The translations under genes and the position numbers were made by a program. The notes below the pieces were generated by a model. It was not told where the DNA came from, searched no databases, and saw only the letters and a program-made list of their open reading frames with translations. From the IMG/VR virus record IMGVR_UViG_3300007504_001353, positions 1-25,419 of that record: a stretch of DNA of 25,419 nucleotides. One strand, 5' to 3'. The stretch is from a virus. This document shows positions 23,701 to 25,419 of this stretch, piece after piece (position 1 is the stretch's first letter; each line of letters opens with the position of its first letter).

Positions 23701-24214
23701 TATCCCTAAAAATAGAGTGTAACCTTCTAATGTGACATATGGCCTTCTCTTCATCTTGTTCGGTTATAAGCGTTTTAGCTATTAATCCATTTGAACAGGC
23801 GGTTAAAACAAATAACCCTTCATTCCACTGCTCTAAATGTCTCCATGTGATTCTTGGCGTCTTTTTGCTCATATAGCCAATAGACTGGTTTTTAAAAGAT
23901 TCATATGCAAGTCTTAATAGGTTTTTGTAACCTATAGCATTTTGAGCAAGAATAACCATATGGTTATTCTTTTTTGTAGAAAGATCAGTTGTGAAATAGA
24001 ACTCTTCACCGGGAACTAATTTTACACCTGTTTTCTTTGATGCTTTCCATGCATCAAATATTGCTGTCAAATTCCCGTGATCAGAGACTGCAACCCCGGC
24101 ATGTTCAATCTCTTTTGCTCTCACAAATAAATCATGCACATCATTCATCCCATCTAATGGACTTCCTAATTCTGTATGATTATGGAGAGAAACATATGGT
24201 GACCTAGGCTTCAT
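20771..24214 (-). CDS. dnaE: DNA polymerase III alpha subunit (DnaE-type)
   Basis: This 1147-residue protein is a full-length family C replicative polymerase. The N-terminal PHP domain keeps metal-binding-type residues: HNH (11-13), SDH (D45, H46), E70/E71, H85 and CDAHY (216-220), so it may retain a proofreading nuclease, which E. coli DnaE has lost. The polymerase active site has GTGRGSVGGC (392-401) and the catalytic aspartates of PDIDLDF (D434, D436). Conserved stretches follow, for example GILLYEESAMYIAEDVAG and MSGYSFNKAHSIAY. Further on come a helix-hairpin-helix (FSALKGVGAKAI) and a C-terminal OB fold (LTIKNGQNKGKKF). No DnaQ-like insertion as in PolC is seen. The start overlaps the preceding endonuclease gene by 11 bases, with GGAG upstream. 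Confidence 0.97.
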   Translation of the reverse strand: MKPRSPYVSLHNHTELGSPLDGMNDVHDLFVRAKEIEHAGVAVSDHGNLTAIFDAWKASKKTGVKLVPGEEFYFTTDLSTKKNNHMVILAQNAIGYKNLLRLAYESFKNQSIGYMSKKTPRITWRHLEQWNEGLFVLTACSNGLIAKTLITEQDEEKAICHIRRLHSIFRDNLFLEIQPHALVHVDKKGREVNQPKLNQAMIRLSRDMDIPYVITCDAHYRDASHAKYHDFMLAVKDRKALDDEHRFRYGVQDMYLKTHEEIIDFFGKGVAEIGMANSVRILDACDEPTYLEPKGTILPKFPVHQEKNYWSFKGWDMVSNKKNIPEDQSYLRYRCIEGFKEKVGHLPKKDKKLYWERVKKELAILEDKDFSSYMLIVADFVRWAKENNVPVGTGRGSVGGCVIAYLIGITGVDSIKYGLIFERFHNAQKTATPDIDLDFASPDKVKQYIREKYGHENVASISNFSTLSPKVAIKDAARSLRLGGDKSSAFEIANHLTKIMPDEKSIDKAMKADPEFAEALMRYPKLHEYATRLEGLTRNWGVHAAGIVMADQPLYELIPLRIEQGDINDPSTWTTVTQWEKNRCEDFGLVKMDCLGLKTMTVLDNTLKTIKEVQGKEFVLEDIPLDDKETYDMIGRGETSGVFQLEASLTPFCIKIKPKNIEGISAINALGRPSCLPETREIYIDRVLGKEKVKYGHPNMKRGLEKTQGILLYEESAMYIAEDVAGWNLNQADALRKLSKLKGKDPELAAKTETDFIRDSMEHSNMAKEEAVNIWKRWIEPMSGYSFNKAHSIAYSHISYYTAWMRCHYPTEFMCALLNSKDPNSDESLEHINNCRLLGIKITPPNIMTSNEGYTVSEDKIIATGFSALKGVGAKAIIELVQAKPDNLVQFFARTKGRILNKTVMGSLAKAGVFDCWGISRKSIFDNYAKYRTKVNNTINKAKKEYWDAHLEALSQAEKIAFAALPLKIRNARKKAFYAEIHEQLNLDEIIDNINFVYTEEEWSRKEILLNELDVFGRTISGPIHEIFPGFFRKGNPMITPLSKIQDLPDKKKIKVEIIIKGLIKELTIKNGQNKGKKFGKYLVEDAYGNTAHMTLWSFHYGRYRRAFETVVPIKAICKVSDYQGKKDINLSVLENISGRRVREARY

Positions 24215-25397
24215 TATTTTTCTCCAAATTTTTAATTACTTCCATAATAGCCCCCTTTACATCCTCTATAAAATAACTTATTCTTAATAAATCTAACCCA
24301 TTATCTTTACAATATTGATTTTTAATATTGTCACATATTAATCTTTCAAAATATGCCCCTTCTCCTCCGAAAAAATCAAGCGGATAAAAATGTTGCTCTC
24401 CATCATATTCTATGCATAGTTTAAAATCTGGCAAATAAAAGTCAAATTTCAAAAACCCTGTATTTTTACAGTTAGAAAAAACAAACTCTCTTCTGTAAGA
24501 AATATTTAGATCATCTAAAATATTGGCAACCCTTCTTTCCCCCCTGCTTTCTCTACAATACGGACAACCATGCCCAGCCATGTGTCCATATGCTTTTTGT
24601 TGAAAAGAGCCGTGCTTTTTACATATAATCTCTACTTTGGCGTGCGCAAATGTATATTCTGTTTGAGAATAATCATATTTTTCACCATGAATACTTTTTG
24701 ACTTTTTAATAAATTCATCAATTGTTAAAAACTGCTTTGACGCTCTTTTGTCTACACCGCACTTGAAGCAACCATATTTTAAATGCAACATTGCTTTCTG
24801 CTCAAAATCACCATGCTTGGGACAGCCAATAGTAATCTTATCTCGTAACACACGATAACTTGTCTTTTCATAAGAATATTTGTTCTTATGAAACTTATTT
24901 GCGCGTTTAATAAACTCTTCTTTGGTAACCGTGCTTTTATATATTCTCGGAGTTTTTCTTTTTAAAAACTTTTTACTTGCTGATAGCTTTGCTGCGGCTT
25001 TAACAAACCCGCATTTTCTGCAACCGTTACCTAACAAATGACTATTCGGAATCTGTTCAAATTCTCCATGATCAGGGCAAATGATTATTACCTTTTCTTT
25101 ATTTCTTTTATATTTAACTTTTGAATAATCATATTTATTGTTATGGACCTGAGCAGCTTTTTTCTGAAAAACCTTTTTACCTAAGACTCTTTTCTTTGCT
25201 CGGTCTGTAGTTGCACACTGCCTACATTTTTTTCCTTTTAAATGATCGTAAGGTAAAATACTAAAATTTCCATGAAGAGAGCAGAGAATAATTACTTTGG
25301 TTCTTGCGTTTATATATTTTGTATCAGAATAATCATATCTATCGCTATGCTTTTCTTTTGCTTTTGCTACGAAATATTCAGTGTCCTTCCTTTTCAT
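24204..25397 (-). CDS. Homing-type endonuclease with four Cys/His repeats
   Basis: The 397-residue protein has four repeats (about 5-63, 72-130, 165-222, 228-285) with the shared pattern KYDYSxxxY, then CxxHGxFxQ, then a final CxxC, likely zinc-binding DNA-contacting units (DUF723-like). The C-terminal nuclease (about 285-397) has SRGERRVANIL, LKFDFYLPDF, LCIEYDGEQHF and CDNIKNQYC, the acidic and lysine pattern of Vsr / PD-(D/E)XK enzymes, as in the EDxHD group of phage homing endonucleases. It closely parallels the product at 13154-14296 in repeat number and nuclease. GGAGAT precedes the ATG. It sits directly before dnaE, where such selfish genes often insert beside replication genes. Confidence 0.85.
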   Translation of the reverse strand: MKRKDTEYFVAKAKEKHSDRYDYSDTKYINARTKVIILCSLHGNFSILPYDHLKGKKCRQCATTDRAKKRVLGKKVFQKKAAQVHNNKYDYSKVKYKRNKEKVIIICPDHGEFEQIPNSHLLGNGCRKCGFVKAAAKLSASKKFLKRKTPRIYKSTVTKEEFIKRANKFHKNKYSYEKTSYRVLRDKITIGCPKHGDFEQKAMLHLKYGCFKCGVDKRASKQFLTIDEFIKKSKSIHGEKYDYSQTEYTFAHAKVEIICKKHGSFQQKAYGHMAGHGCPYCRESRGERRVANILDDLNISYRREFVFSNCKNTGFLKFDFYLPDFKLCIEYDGEQHFYPLDFFGGEGAYFERLICDNIKNQYCKDNGLDLLRISYFIEDVKGAIMEVIKNLEKNNEA

Positions 25398-25419
25398 TTA
25401 TCTCCATAGCAATAATATT

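Noticed and set aside
1-25419. tRNA genes, CRISPR arrays and insertion sequences
   Set aside because: Gaps between genes are too short for most such features, and I saw no cloverleaf, regular spaced repeats or transposase-like product.

Overview
This AT-rich window (with one GC-rich patch near 700-860) looks like part of a tailed double-stranded DNA bacteriophage (Caudoviricetes), or a prophage of that kind. The main evidence is a large terminase next to a portal protein, combined with a phage-encoded replication and recombination set. That set comprises a full-length DnaE-type DNA polymerase, a primase catalytic core, RecA, a single-stranded DNA-binding protein and a RuvC-like nuclease. A GroEL-type chaperonin and a CCA-adding-type nucleotidyltransferase suggest a large-genome phage. 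The code is standard bacterial, and most genes have clear AGGAGG-like ribosome binding sites. The host cannot be identified from the sequence.

All genes but one are read leftward (minus strand) and are packed with 4-11 base overlaps or short gaps. In the direction of transcription, the right part (25.4 to 18.7 kb) holds a repeat-containing homing-type endonuclease, DnaE, a zinc-ribbon protein, a small protein with a hydrophobic segment, an unknown 186-residue protein and a single-stranded DNA-binding protein. A bidirectional terminator then separates this block from a lone rightward RuvC-like gene. A short divergent promoter region at about 18.1 kb leads leftward into groEL and recA, which end at a terminator at 15.15 kb.

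Next comes a middle block (15.1 to 10.1 kb): a primase core, a second endonuclease of the same family that appears to begin at an AUA codon, a sigma-region-4-like helix-turn-helix protein and three unknown proteins, ending at a terminator at 10.07 kb. The left block (10.05 kb to the edge) is the packaging and head region. It holds a helix-turn-helix protein (possible small terminase), unknown helical or acidic proteins, the nucleotidyltransferase, an M15-like peptidase, the large terminase, the portal, and two further small genes, the last cut by the window edge.

The genes suggest a phage that supplies its own polymerase, primer synthesis, strand exchange, junction cutting and protein folding, then packages DNA through a terminase and portal. 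The most unusual features are the apparent AUA start of the second endonuclease, the head-only nucleotidyltransferase, the primase without its zinc domain, and the chaperonin with no GroES gene in view. No tRNA gene, CRISPR array or insertion sequence was seen, and no stretch over 300 bases lacks a gene.
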